Assembly (NCBI GenBank): GCA_945881965.1
Contig: CAMCVS010000002.1
Span: 124,001-188,000, forward strand
Source: Paracoccus haematequi
Lineage (GTDB): Bacteria > Pseudomonadota > Alphaproteobacteria > Rhodobacterales > Rhodobacteraceae
Length of the DNA: 64,000 nt
Direction of reading: 5' to 3'
A model generated the notes under the pieces. It worked only from the letters and a program-made list of their open reading frames with translations, was not told the origin of the DNA and made no database searches. Made by a program: the position numbers and the translations under genes. Below are positions 15,784-24,252 of the stretch, piece after piece. Numbering within the stretch: the stretch's first letter is position 1; each line of letters opens with the position of its first letter.

Positions 15784-16815
15784 ATGACGAAACTTGGAAT
15801 GATGGCCGCCTCGGTACTGGCCTTGACCCTTGGCGCAGGGGCCGCGCTGGCACAGGAGGTGACGCTCAAGCTGCACCAGTTCCTGCCCGCGCAGGCGAAC
15901 GTGCCGAAACTGGTGCTGGATGTCTGGGCCGACACCATCGAAAAGGAATCCGCAGGCCGCATCAAGGTGGAACGCTATGCCGCCATGGCGCTGGGTGGCA
16001 AGCCGCCGGAGTTGTATGACCAGGCCATCGACGGCGTGGCCGATGTGGTCTGGACGGTGCTGGGCTATACCCCCGGCCGTTTCCCGCAGGCCGAAGTGTT
16101 CGAACTGCCGTTCATGACGCTGGGGGCGGGGCCTGCGTCCTGCGCCTATTGGACGATGGCCGAAAAATACATGCTGGACAAAGAGTTCAAGGATGTGAAG
16201 GTGGTCGGCGTCTGGGTGCATGGCCCCGGCATGATCCATGCCAACAAGGAAATCCGCACCCCGGACGACCTGCAAGGTGTCAAGATCCGCGGCGGATCGC
16301 GCGTGGTGTCGCAACTGCTGGAACAACTGGGCGCGACGCCGGTCGGGATGCCCGTGACGGCCGTTCCCGAGGCGCTGTCGAAGGGCGTTCTGGACGCCAC
16401 CACGATCCCGTGGGAGGTGACTGCCTCGCTCAAGGTGCCGGAACTGGTGAAGAACCACACCGAATTCACCGGTGGCGCGCTGTATAACATCCCCTTCGTG
16501 TTCGCGATGAACAAGGCCAAGTATGACAGCCTGCCCGCGGATCTGAAGGCCGTGATCGACAAGAATTCGGGCATGGATTTCTCGGTGTTCGGCGGCAAGA
16601 CGCAGGAAGGCGCGGATGGTCCGGCGCGTGAGGCGGCGGTCAAGGTTGGCAACAACATCATCACGCTGACCGAGGCCGAAACCAAGGTCTGGCGCGACAA
16701 GGCGGCCCCGATCTATGCGTCGTGGATTGCCGACATGAAGGGCAAGGGCATCGACGGCGAGGCCCTTATCAAGGAAGCGACCGACCTGCAAACCGGCGCC
16801 TGCGCAGGCAAGTAA
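15784..16815 (+). CDS. dctP: TRAP transporter solute-binding protein, copy 2
   Basis: A 343-residue paralogue of the preceding gene. It has a signal peptide (KLGMMAASVLALTLGAGAALA) and the same mature N-terminus as copy 1; overall identity by eye is around 65%. The binding segment WVHGPGMIHANKEIRTPDDL..VKIRGGSRVVSQLL is conserved. Differences concentrate in surface stretches, for example TLGAGPASCAYW versus VKDARAASAAYW. AGGGAGGAAAGAGAA precedes the ATG. A tandem binding-protein pair feeding one DctQM may broaden ligand range. A second hairpin follows this gene. Confidence 0.92.
   Translation: MTKLGMMAASVLALTLGAGAALAQEVTLKLHQFLPAQANVPKLVLDVWADTIEKESAGRIKVERYAAMALGGKPPELYDQAIDGVADVVWTVLGYTPGRFPQAEVFELPFMTLGAGPASCAYWTMAEKYMLDKEFKDVKVVGVWVHGPGMIHANKEIRTPDDLQGVKIRGGSRVVSQLLEQLGATPVGMPVTAVPEALSKGVLDATTIPWEVTASLKVPELVKNHTEFTGGALYNIPFVFAMNKAKYDSLPADLKAVIDKNSGMDFSVFGGKTQEGADGPAREAAVKVGNNIITLTEAETKVWRDKAAPIYASWIADMKGKGIDGEALIKEATDLQTGACAGK
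15853..15933 (+). repeat. near-identical tract shared by the two dctP paralogues (copy B)
   Basis: Partner of the tract at 14757-14837: same 27 residues, five synonymous base differences by eye. Confidence 0.85.
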
Positions 16816-16824
16816 ACGGACCAG

Positions 16825-16853
16825 ACGGGCGGGCCGCAACATGGTCCGCCCGT
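16825..16853 (+). promoter_or_regulatory. intercistronic hairpin between dctP copy 2 and dctQ
   Basis: ACGGGCGGGCC (16825-16835) pairs with GGTCCGCCCGT (16843-16853) with one G-T wobble and a 7-base loop. There is no long T-run, and dctQ follows with its own AGGAGG. The position after a binding-protein gene fits 3'-end protection or partial termination that keeps membrane subunits at lower levels. Confidence 0.65.
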
Positions 16854-16878
16854 ATTCTGCAACAGGAGGAAAGCGGCG

Positions 16879-17463
16879 ATGCACCGCAATTTGACCACAG
16901 TTTCCCGCTGGATGGCGATCTTGGGCGGGATTGTCCTGATCGCGCTAATCGCGCTGATGTGCCTGTCGGTGCTGGGGCGCGGCCTGAACACGTTCCTGCA
17001 TAATGACCTGATGCAAACCAGTGCCAAGGTACTGGCTGATGCGCTGTTGGCCACGGGGGTTGGTCCCATTCTGGGCGATTTCGAAATCGTCGAGGCGGGG
17101 ATTGCTTTCGCCATCTTTGCATTTCTGCCGCTATGCCAGATCACGCAGTCCCATGCGACGGTGGACGTGTTCACCGCGATGATGTCGGAACGGATCAATC
17201 GCGTTCTGATGCTGCTGTCGGATGCGCTGTTTGTCGGTGTGTTGGCGCTGATCGCGTGGCGATTGTGGGATGGCATGATGTCCAAGGTCGGCAACGGCGA
17301 GACGACGTTCCTGATCCAGTTCCCGGTTTGGTGGGGCTATGCCGCCTGCATGGTGCCCGCGATCCTTGCGGTGATCGTTGCCGCCTATATCGCCGTGACG
17401 CGGCTGCGCGAAGTCGCCACCGGACACGCAATTCTTCCCATGGCCGCAGGAGCAGACCATTGA
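16879..17463 (+). CDS. dctQ: TRAP transporter small permease subunit
   Basis: DctQ subunit of 194 residues with four membrane segments (about residues 10-35, 68-95, 105-130, 148-170). It has the family features of the first helix (LGGIVLIALIALMCLSVLGR) and the ITQSHATVDVF segment. It joins DctM in the Na+-coupled uptake complex. It is slightly longer than average, with an insertion around residues 38-60 (HNDLMQTSAKVLADALLA). AGGAGG precedes the ATG, and the stop overlaps the TTG start of dctM. Confidence 0.9.
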   Translation: MHRNLTTVSRWMAILGGIVLIALIALMCLSVLGRGLNTFLHNDLMQTSAKVLADALLATGVGPILGDFEIVEAGIAFAIFAFLPLCQITQSHATVDVFTAMMSERINRVLMLLSDALFVGVLALIAWRLWDGMMSKVGNGETTFLIQFPVWWGYAACMVPAILAVIVAAYIAVTRLREVATGHAILPMAAGADH

Positions 17464-18782
17464 GCAATATAGAAATCGGGCTGTGGTCGTTTCCCGCCCT
17501 GCTGTTGATGATTTTCCTGCGGATGCCCATCGGGCTGGCGATGTTTCTCGCCGGGTTGGCGGGGCTGTATTTCATCAACGGCGACATGAACATGGCCTAT
17601 GGCAAGCTGAAGTCCGAGGTCTATTCGACCTTCTCCAGCTATTCGCTGTCGATCATTCCGATGTTCCTGCTGATGGGGCAGTTCGCCACCTTGGGTGGCA
17701 TGAGCCAGGCGCTGTTCAAGGCGGCTGAAAGCTGGCTGGGGCACCGCAAAGGCGGTGTCGCCATGGCGGCCATCGGGGCCTGCGCCGGGTTTGGGGCGAT
17801 CTGCGGATCGTCACTGGCGACGGCGGCAACGATGGGGCAGGTCGCCCTGCCGGAACTGCGCCGCTATGGCTATGCCGGCGGGTTTTCCACCGCGACGCTG
17901 GCGGCGGGGGGCACACTGGGCATCCTGATCCCGCCGTCTGTGGTGCTGGTGATCTATGCCATCTTGACCGAACAGAACATCGCCAAGCTGTTCCTTGCCG
18001 CGTTCATCCCCGGTATCCTTGCCGCGCTGGGCTATATCCTGACGATCTCGATCTATGTGCGGATGAACCCCGGATCGGCGGGTGTGCGCCCGCGCCAGCC
18101 CTATGCCGAACGCTGGGCCGCGCTGTTCAAGGTCTGGCCGGTGCTGGTGGTGTTTCTGGCGGTGGTCGGCGGCATCTATGGCGGCATCTTCACCCCGACC
18201 GAAGGTGCTGCGGTTGGTGCGCTGGGCACCGGGCTGATTGCGCTGCTCAATGGCGGGCTGACGCGGGTCACGCTGTTGGACAGCCTGTCTGCCACGGCCA
18301 AATCCACTGCGATGATCTTTTTCATCGTGTTGGGGGCGGGATTTTACAACGGGTTTCTGGCCCTGAGCCAAGTGCCGCAATCGCTGGCGGAATGGGTCGG
18401 CACCCAAGGGTTCAGCCCGTGGATGATCCTATCAATCATCCTGATCCTCTACCTGGTGCTGGGCTGTTTCATGGACAGCCTGTCGATGATCCTGCTGACG
18501 GTGCCGATCTTCTGGCCGATCATTCAGGTGCTGGATTTCGGCATGACCGCCGAGGAAACCGCGATCTGGTTCGGGATTCTGGTTCTGATCGTGGTCGAGG
18601 TGGGGCTGATTACGCCGCCTGTGGGGATGAACCTGTTCGTCATCAACTCGATGGACCGGCTGACGCCGATGGTCGAGACCTATAAGGCGGTGATGTATTT
18701 TGTGGCCTCCGACATCATCCGCACGATCATTCTGGTGATCTTTCCCGGCATCACCTTGTTCGCGCTGCGCGTGTTCCAATGA
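17460..18782 (+). CDS. dctM: TRAP transporter large permease subunit
   Basis: DctM subunit, about 440 residues with roughly 12-13 membrane segments, the ion-coupled channel. Family motifs: FLRMPIGLAMFLAG near the start, ICGSSLATAATMGQVALPE, AGGTLGILIPPSVVLVIYA, GIFTPTEGAAVGA, CFMDSLSMILLTVPI and ITPPVGMNLFV. The start is TTG at 17460 with AGGAG 7 bases upstream, overlapping the dctQ stop. The frame is open some 330 bases further back, but that region is dctQ in another frame. A strong hairpin terminates the operon 7 bases after the stop. Confidence 0.93.
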   Translation: MSNIEIGLWSFPALLLMIFLRMPIGLAMFLAGLAGLYFINGDMNMAYGKLKSEVYSTFSSYSLSIIPMFLLMGQFATLGGMSQALFKAAESWLGHRKGGVAMAAIGACAGFGAICGSSLATAATMGQVALPELRRYGYAGGFSTATLAAGGTLGILIPPSVVLVIYAILTEQNIAKLFLAAFIPGILAALGYILTISIYVRMNPGSAGVRPRQPYAERWAALFKVWPVLVVFLAVVGGIYGGIFTPTEGAAVGALGTGLIALLNGGLTRVTLLDSLSATAKSTAMIFFIVLGAGFYNGFLALSQVPQSLAEWVGTQGFSPWMILSIILILYLVLGCFMDSLSMILLTVPIFWPIIQVLDFGMTAEETAIWFGILVLIVVEVGLITPPVGMNLFVINSMDRLTPMVETYKAVMYFVASDIIRTIILVIFPGITLFALRVFQ

Positions 18783-18788
18783 CAGATT

Positions 18789-18821
18789 GCCCCCCGGTGC
18801 GCAGCCGGGGGGCTTTGCTTT
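18789..18821 (+). terminator. terminator after dctM
   Basis: GCCCCCCGG (18789-18797) pairs perfectly with CCGGGGGGC (18805-18813) around a 7-base loop and is followed by TTTGCTTT. It separates the TRAP operon from the crotonase operon. Confidence 0.85.
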
Positions 18822-18825
18822 GCCG

Positions 18826-18846
18826 ATTGCTATGCGCTATAACAAT
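18826..18846 (+). promoter_or_regulatory. candidate MarR operator upstream of the crotonase operon
   Basis: Inverted repeat ATTGCTAT (18826-18833), five-base spacer, ATAACAAT (18839-18846): 8-base arms with a single mismatch (C/T against G/A). It lies about 32 bases before the crotonase ATG in the short gap after the dctM terminator, the position expected for a repressor site. The MarR gene at 19649 in the same operon is the natural candidate to bind it. Confidence 0.6.
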
Positions 18847-18877
18847 CATGACCAAGACATAAGGCCAGCCCCAGACC

Positions 18878-19645
18878 ATGACCCCCGATATCCTGACAAT
18901 TGACGTGCAAGGCCCCATCGCGGTGCTGACGATGAACCGCCCCGACAAACGCAATGCGATGAATGACGCGCTCTTGGCGGCGCTGGACGGGTTCTTTTCG
19001 CATCCGCCGGTCGGCGTGAAGGTGGCGGTGCTGACAGGCACGGCGGGGCATTACTGTTCGGGGCTGGATCTGGCCGAACATGTCGCGCGCGATGCCGAAG
19101 GCACCATGCGCCATTCGCGCAACTGGCATGGCGTGATGGAACGTATCCAGTTTTCCGGCCTGCCGGTGGTGTCCGCCATGTTCGGGGCGGTGATCGGCGG
19201 CGGGCTGGAACTGGCCACGTCAACGCATGTGCGGATCGCGGAACCCTCGACGATATTCCAACTGCCCGAGGGGCGGCGCGGCATTTACGTCGGCGGCGGT
19301 GCGTCGGTGCGGGTGGGCCGCATCCTGGGCGCCGACCGGATGACCGAGATGATGCTGACAGGGCGCAAATACGACGCCCATGACGGACTGCGGCTGGGTC
19401 TGTGCCATTACACAGTCGGCGAAGGCGAGGCGCTGGCGCTGGCGATGGACCTTGCGGGCAAGATCGCCAGCAACGCCGGTCTGTCGAATTACGTGATGAT
19501 CCACGCGCTCGCCCGGATTGAAGATATGTCCAAGGCCGACGGGCTGTTCACCGAATCGCTCTGCGCCGCGCTGACTCAGACCAGCCCCGATGCCCAAGAG
19601 GGGCTGCGCGCCTTTCTGGACAAGCGCGCGCCAACATTCCGCTAG
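18878..19645 (+). CDS. crotonase-family enoyl-CoA hydratase/lyase
   Basis: A 255-residue crotonase-fold enzyme. The first oxyanion-hole segment is HYCSGLDLAEH near residue 62, and the second lies in FGAVIGGGLELA near residue 107. The usual catalytic-glutamate region reads FQLPEGRRGIYVGGGAS around residue 130-145, with Glu in PEG; this loop differs from that of Pseudomonas feruloyl-CoA hydratase-lyase. With the adjacent aryl-CoA ligase it probably hydrates a hydroxycinnamoyl-CoA; whether it also performs the retro-aldol step is open. First gene of an operon with MarR, ligase and amidohydrolase. Confidence 0.85.
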   Translation: MTPDILTIDVQGPIAVLTMNRPDKRNAMNDALLAALDGFFSHPPVGVKVAVLTGTAGHYCSGLDLAEHVARDAEGTMRHSRNWHGVMERIQFSGLPVVSAMFGAVIGGGLELATSTHVRIAEPSTIFQLPEGRRGIYVGGGASVRVGRILGADRMTEMMLTGRKYDAHDGLRLGLCHYTVGEGEALALAMDLAGKIASNAGLSNYVMIHALARIEDMSKADGLFTESLCAALTQTSPDAQEGLRAFLDKRAPTFR

Positions 19646-19648
19646 ATC

Positions 19649-20122
19649 ATGACCGCTGATCCCGCCCGCGCAACCGCAAGTGAATCGCCCGATCCGGACG
19701 CCCGTCTGCACGGGTTGATCGGCTATACCGTGAAACGGGTGTCTGCCGCGATGATGGCAGATGCGGCCCGCGTGCTGGACCCGCACGGGTTGCGGGTGAC
19801 GACGTTTTCCGCGCTGGCGGTGATCTGCGACGCGCCCGACATCACGCAAAGCGCGCTGGCGCAGGCGCTGGCGATGGAACGATCCAACATCGTCGTCATT
19901 ATCGACAAGCTGGAAGAGGCGGGGTTGATCGCGCGGCACCGCATGGACGGCGACCGCCGCGCCTATGCGCTGCGCGCCACGCTCAAGGGCTTGCGTCGCC
20001 GCGATGCCGCGTTGGCGGCGCTGATGGTCAACGAGGAAGGCCAACTCGCCGCCTTGACCGCCACCGAGCGCGTCCAGCTTTCCGCCTTGTTGCGGCGTAT
20101 CCGAACCGGAGACCTGACATGA
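19649..20122 (+). CDS. MarR-family regulator of the hydroxycinnamate operon
   Basis: A 157-residue MarR protein with the winged helix near residues 55-115 (ITQSALAQALAMERSNIVVI then DKLEEAGLIARHRMDGDRRA). It is embedded in the operon: it starts 3 bases after the crotonase stop and overlaps the ligase start by 4 bases, suggesting autoregulation. Known MarR repressors of hydroxycinnamate genes (CouR, FerR/FerC types) sense the CoA thioester; that parallel is inference from context. The likely target is the inverted repeat at 18826-18846. Confidence 0.88.
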   Translation: MTADPARATASESPDPDARLHGLIGYTVKRVSAAMMADAARVLDPHGLRVTTFSALAVICDAPDITQSALAQALAMERSNIVVIIDKLEEAGLIARHRMDGDRRAYALRATLKGLRRRDAALAALMVNEEGQLAALTATERVQLSALLRRIRTGDLT

Positions 20123-21903
20123 CCGACCGCATGACCTTGCCGCAGCGGATCACGACCGAGGCGCGGCCTGATGGCACGCTGATCCTGCGCTCTTCGCATC
20201 CCTTGGGTCCGGTCGCCGCGACCACGGCGGACTGGCTGCATCGCTGGGCCGGGGCCACGCCCGACGCGGTGTTCATCGCCGAACGGTCCGGGGCGGGCTG
20301 GCGCGAGGTGAGTTATGCCCAGGCGCTGGACATGGTGCGCGGGCTGGCGGGCTGGCTCCTGGCGCAGGGGCTGGAACCCGGCGACCGGGTGCTGGTGCTG
20401 TCGGGTAATTCGGTCGATCACGGTCTGCTGGCGCTCGCCACGCAATATGTGGGTCTGGTCGCCGTGCCGGTGGCGGAACAGTATTCCCTGATCCCAGGCG
20501 CGCATGACCGGCTGGATTATGCCGCGCGCACGGTGCGCCCCGCGATGGTTTTTGCCGATGACCCTGCGCGCTATGGCGATGCGCTGGCGCTGCCCGCGCT
20601 GGCGGGGGTGCCGGTGTTGGCGTCCACGGCGGCTGGCGCGCGGCGGCCTGTGCATGTGATGGCGGATGCGCTCAAGGGTGGCGCCGATATCACCGCCGCA
20701 CATGCCGCCGTGACCCCTGACACCATGGTCAAGATCCTGTTCACCTCGGGGTCCACGTCGCTGCCCAAGGGGGTGATCACCACGCACCGGATGATGTGCG
20801 TCAATCAGGCCCAGATCGCCACCGCCATGCCGCTCTTGACCGCGCGGCCACCGAAAATCCTCGACTGGCTGCCGTGGAACCACGTGTTCGGCGGCTCGCA
20901 TAATTTCAACATGATGCTGGCCAATGGCGGCGCGCTTTATATCGACGATGGCAAGCCCACCGATGCGCTGTTTCCCCGCACGCTGGAAAACATGGGGATG
21001 CATACCGGCACGCTCGCTTTCAATGTGCCCGTTGGCTTTGCCCGTGTGCTGGCCGCGCTGGACCGGGACGACACCCTGCGGCGGCGGTTCTTTACCGGGC
21101 TTGATTTCACCTTTTACGCCGGGGCGTCGCTGCCGCAGGATATCTGGGCCGGCATCGACCGCATGGCGCGCGAAATCACCGGCACGGTGCCCTTGATGAT
21201 TTCCAGCTGGGGCCTGACCGAAACCGCGCCCGCCGTGCTGCTCACGCATGAGCGCGTGACGCGGTCCGGTATCATCGGCGCGCCGCTGCCGGGAACCGAG
21301 GTGAAACTGATCCCCGATACGGACGAAGGCCGATACGAGGTGCGCGCGCGCGGCCCCAACATCATGACCGGCTATTTCGAGGATGCCGCCAAGACCGCCG
21401 CCGCCTTTGACGACGAAGGCTTCTTCATCACCGGGGATGCGGTGAAATGGGTGGATGCGGCAGAACCCGATCGCGGCCTTGCCTTTGACGGCCGCATTTC
21501 CGAGGATTTCAAGCTGCAATCGGGCACCTGGGTCCGCGTGGCACAGATCCGCGGCGCGGCCCTCGCCGCGCTGGCCGGTATCGCCGCCGATCTGATCATC
21601 ACCGGCGAGGGCCGCAACGAACTGGGCGCGCTCATCTTTCCGGTCAAACCCGCGGGGGGCGATGGCCTTGCCACCGATCCCGCCTTGCTTGAAGATATCC
21701 GCGCGCGGCTGACCCCGCTGGTGGCCAAGGCAACCGGGTCATCCACCCGGCTGGCCTGCGCCGCAGTGCTGTCAGAGCCGCCCAGCCTTGGCGCGCACGA
21801 GGTCACCGCCAAGGGCAACCTCAACATCCGCGCCGTGCTGCAACGCCGCGCTGCGCTGGTGGACGCGCTGCATGCCGATGCCCCCGGCGTGATCCGGTTC
21901 TGA
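20119..21903 (+). CDS. feruloyl-CoA synthase-like acyl-CoA ligase
   Basis: A 594-residue ANL-superfamily adenylating enzyme. The P-loop FTSGSTSLPKGV lies near residue 208, SSWGLTETAPA is the A5 motif near residue 365, and ITGDAVKWV with FDGRISEDFKL the hinge region. SGSTSLPKGV and the LPWNHVFGGSHNFN segment match feruloyl-CoA synthases as I recall them. The C-terminus has AKGNLNIRA where the ligase lysine sits. It would activate ferulate or coumarate-type acids with ATP and CoA. ATGA overlap with marR; the amidohydrolase follows 27 bases after the stop. Confidence 0.87.
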   Translation: MTDRMTLPQRITTEARPDGTLILRSSHPLGPVAATTADWLHRWAGATPDAVFIAERSGAGWREVSYAQALDMVRGLAGWLLAQGLEPGDRVLVLSGNSVDHGLLALATQYVGLVAVPVAEQYSLIPGAHDRLDYAARTVRPAMVFADDPARYGDALALPALAGVPVLASTAAGARRPVHVMADALKGGADITAAHAAVTPDTMVKILFTSGSTSLPKGVITTHRMMCVNQAQIATAMPLLTARPPKILDWLPWNHVFGGSHNFNMMLANGGALYIDDGKPTDALFPRTLENMGMHTGTLAFNVPVGFARVLAALDRDDTLRRRFFTGLDFTFYAGASLPQDIWAGIDRMAREITGTVPLMISSWGLTETAPAVLLTHERVTRSGIIGAPLPGTEVKLIPDTDEGRYEVRARGPNIMTGYFEDAAKTAAAFDDEGFFITGDAVKWVDAAEPDRGLAFDGRISEDFKLQSGTWVRVAQIRGAALAALAGIAADLIITGEGRNELGALIFPVKPAGGDGLATDPALLEDIRARLTPLVAKATGSSTRLACAAVLSEPPSLGAHEVTAKGNLNIRAVLQRRAALVDALHADAPGVIRF

Positions 21904-21930
21904 CCGTTTCATCCCGCAAAGGAACACCCC

Positions 21931-22800
21931 ATGATCAATCTCGACAAAATCCGCGCCATCGACATCCACACCCATGCCGAAGAACCCTGTGGCTGCCACA
22001 GCGACGATGGCTATGACGACCTGCAAGCCGCGATGGCCAAGTATTTCGGGTCCAAGATCGTCCAGCCCACCATCGCGCAGACCGCCGCGCATTTCCGCGC
22101 GCAGAACGTGGCGGCCGTGATCTTTCCCGTCGATGCCGAACGCGAAACCGGCTATCGGCGCTTTTCCAATGACGAGGTGCTGGCGCAGGTCGCGGAACAT
22201 TCGGATGTGCTGATCCCCTTTGCCTCCATCGACCCGTGGAAGGGCAAGATGGCCGTGCGCGAGGCGCGGCGGTTGATCACCGAACATGGCGTCAAGGGCT
22301 TCAAGTTTCACCCGACCATGCAGGGGTTCTATCCCAATGACCGCATGGCCTATCCGTTCTATGAGGTGCTGGCCGAACATGGCGCGATTGGCCTTTTCCA
22401 CACGGGCCAGACCGGCGTGGGGTCGGGGATGCCGGGCGGCAACGGCATGCGGCTGAAGTTTTCCAACCCGATGTATCTGGATGATGTCGCCGTCGATTTC
22501 CCCGACATGAAGATCATCATGGCCCACCCCAGCTTTCCCTGGCAGGAAGAGGCGCTGTCAGTCGCCCAACACAAACCGAACGTCTATATCGACCTGTCGG
22601 GCTGGTCGCCCAAGTATTTCCCGCCGATCTTGGTGCGTTACTGCAATTCGATTCTGCGCAAGAAGGTGCTGTTCGGGTCCGATTGGCCGATGATCACGCC
22701 CGAACGCTGGCTGGCGGATTTCGAGGGGATTGATATCAAGGACGAGCTGCGCCCCGACATCATCAAATGGAACGCGGCGCGGCTGTTGGGGCTGATCTAG
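21931..22800 (+). CDS. amidohydrolase, possible 4-hydroxyphenyl-beta-ketoacyl-CoA hydrolase
   Basis: A 289-residue TIM-barrel metal hydrolase of the amidohydrolase-2 family. The metal site is visible as DIHTHAEEPC near residue 11, KFHP near 122, AHPSFPW near 195 and the aspartate in FGSDWPM near 252. Proteins of this type (CouO in Rhodococcus, Atu1421 in Agrobacterium, from memory) cleave 4-hydroxyphenyl-beta-ketoacyl-CoA in the beta-oxidative route of hydroxycinnamates. Operon position after the ligase supports this; a decarboxylase role as in resorcylate decarboxylases cannot be excluded. Confidence 0.78.
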   Translation: MINLDKIRAIDIHTHAEEPCGCHSDDGYDDLQAAMAKYFGSKIVQPTIAQTAAHFRAQNVAAVIFPVDAERETGYRRFSNDEVLAQVAEHSDVLIPFASIDPWKGKMAVREARRLITEHGVKGFKFHPTMQGFYPNDRMAYPFYEVLAEHGAIGLFHTGQTGVGSGMPGGNGMRLKFSNPMYLDDVAVDFPDMKIIMAHPSFPWQEEALSVAQHKPNVYIDLSGWSPKYFPPILVRYCNSILRKKVLFGSDWPMITPERWLADFEGIDIKDELRPDIIKWNAARLLGLI

Positions 22801-22856
22801 GCCGCCATGCCTGCGGCAAAAAGTTGCGGCGTTGATACAGGTTTGTCGCCGGTGGT

Positions 22857-22870
22857 TTGATCCAGATCAA
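22857..22870 (+). promoter_or_regulatory. FNR/FnrL box upstream of the sulfide:quinone oxidoreductase operon
   Basis: TTGATCCAGATCAA is a perfect TTGAT-N4-ATCAA dyad. A -10-like TATGCA starts about 19 bases downstream (22889-22894), so the site sits near the -41.5 position expected for activation, 56 bases before the start codon. An FnrL gene lies at the start of the window. Confidence 0.8.
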
Positions 22871-22925
22871 GGTTGCGGTTCACCATCGTATGCAATTCAC
22901 CGCATATGAGCGGAGGAAACGCAGC

Positions 22926-24242
22926 ATGACATTCGACACCTTCATCCCCTCGCGCCGGGGATTTCTGGGCTTGGTGGCCGGGGCGGGCGCATTCGCGCTG
23001 GCCACCCAACCGGCCCGTGCGGCGATGGTGAAAACCACAGCGCGGATCGTGATCCTTGGGTCCGGGGCAGCGGGCACCGCGCTTGCCAATACGCTGATGG
23101 ACCGGCTGGACGGGGCCGAGATCACGCTGATCGACGGGCGCGCGCAGCATTTCTATCAGCCGGGCTATACCCTGATCGCGGCGGGGCTAAAGCCCGCCAG
23201 CTATTCCGTCAGCCAGACCACCGACTGGCTGCCCAAAGGCGTCACGCTGATCGCGGAATATGCCGCCGAGATCGACCCCGAGGGCAAGACCGTCACCACC
23301 GCGTCGGGCACCAAGGTCGCCTATGATTTCCTGATTGTGGCGACGGGGCTGAAACTCGACTGGGCCGCCATCGAGGGGTTTTCCACCGACCTGATCGGCA
23401 AGGATGGCATCGGCGCGGTCTATGCGGGCGCCGAACAGGCGGCGGCGACTTGGGCCCTGATGGACCGGTTCACCGACACGGGGGGCCGCGCCGTGTTCAT
23501 GCGCCCCGCGACGGAAATGAAATGCGCCGGTGCGCCGCTGAAATATGCCTTTATCACCGAGGATTACGCCGACAAGAAGGGCAACCGGGACAAGATCGAA
23601 ATCGACTACTGGAACCCCACCAAGGCGCTGTTCGGCGTGCCCATCGTGGCGGAAAAGGTCCGCATGCTGTTTGGGGAACGCGGGATCAGGACGGAACTGG
23701 ACCGGGTGCTGAAACGGATTGATCCCGGCAAGAAGATCATGACCTTTGCCGACCCCGACGGGATCGAACATGAAACGGATTACGATTTCACCAACATCAT
23801 CCCGCCGATGCGTGCGCCTGATGTGATCCGCAACTCACCCCTGCCTTGGGCCGACAAATGGACCGATCAGGGCTGGGTCGAGGTTGATCCCGCCACGCTG
23901 CGCCATAACCGCTATCCCGATGTCTTTGCCGTGGGTGATGTGGCGGGTGTGCCCAAGGGCAAGACGGCGGCAAGCGTGAAATGGCAGGTGCCGGTGGTCG
24001 TGGATCATCTGATCGCGACCCTGACCGATACCGCGCCCACGGCGGAATACACCGGCTATACGTCCTGCCCGATGATTACCCGCGTGGGAAAAGCCATGCT
24101 GATCGAGTTTGACTACAAGAACAACCTGGTGCCCAGTTTCCCCAGCGTGATCGCGCCGCTGGAAGAATTGTGGATTTCCTGGCTGATGAAGGAAGTCGCC
24201 CTGAAACCCACCTATAACGCCATGCTGCGCGGCAAAGCCTGA
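22926..24242 (+). CDS. Tat-exported sulfide:quinone oxidoreductase
   Basis: FAD flavoprotein of 438 residues that would oxidise sulfide and pass electrons to the quinone pool. An N-terminal twin-arginine signal (SRRGFLGLVAGAGAFALA, residues 9-26) precedes the FAD fold (IVILGSGAAGTALAN, 41-55). The redox cysteines are C200 in EMKCAGAPLKY and C381 in YTSCPMIT, with the same context and nearly the same numbering as type II enzymes such as human SQOR. FAVGDVAGVPKGKTA gives the second FAD contact. GGAGG precedes the ATG. It heads an operon with two membrane-protein genes, behind an FNR box. Confidence 0.9.
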   Translation: MTFDTFIPSRRGFLGLVAGAGAFALATQPARAAMVKTTARIVILGSGAAGTALANTLMDRLDGAEITLIDGRAQHFYQPGYTLIAAGLKPASYSVSQTTDWLPKGVTLIAEYAAEIDPEGKTVTTASGTKVAYDFLIVATGLKLDWAAIEGFSTDLIGKDGIGAVYAGAEQAAATWALMDRFTDTGGRAVFMRPATEMKCAGAPLKYAFITEDYADKKGNRDKIEIDYWNPTKALFGVPIVAEKVRMLFGERGIRTELDRVLKRIDPGKKIMTFADPDGIEHETDYDFTNIIPPMRAPDVIRNSPLPWADKWTDQGWVEVDPATLRHNRYPDVFAVGDVAGVPKGKTAASVKWQVPVVVDHLIATLTDTAPTAEYTGYTSCPMITRVGKAMLIEFDYKNNLVPSFPSVIAPLEELWISWLMKEVALKPTYNAMLRGKA

Positions 24243-24252
24243 GGAGATCGCC

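Noticed and set aside
15571-16884. 437-residue minus-strand frame opposite dctP copy 2
   Set aside because: Exact antisense of a gene with signal peptide, ribosome site and homologous neighbour; also appears opposite copy 1 because the paralogues are similar.
17133-17459. In-frame extension upstream of dctM
   Set aside because: It is dctQ read in another frame; the TTG at 17460 has a good ribosome site.
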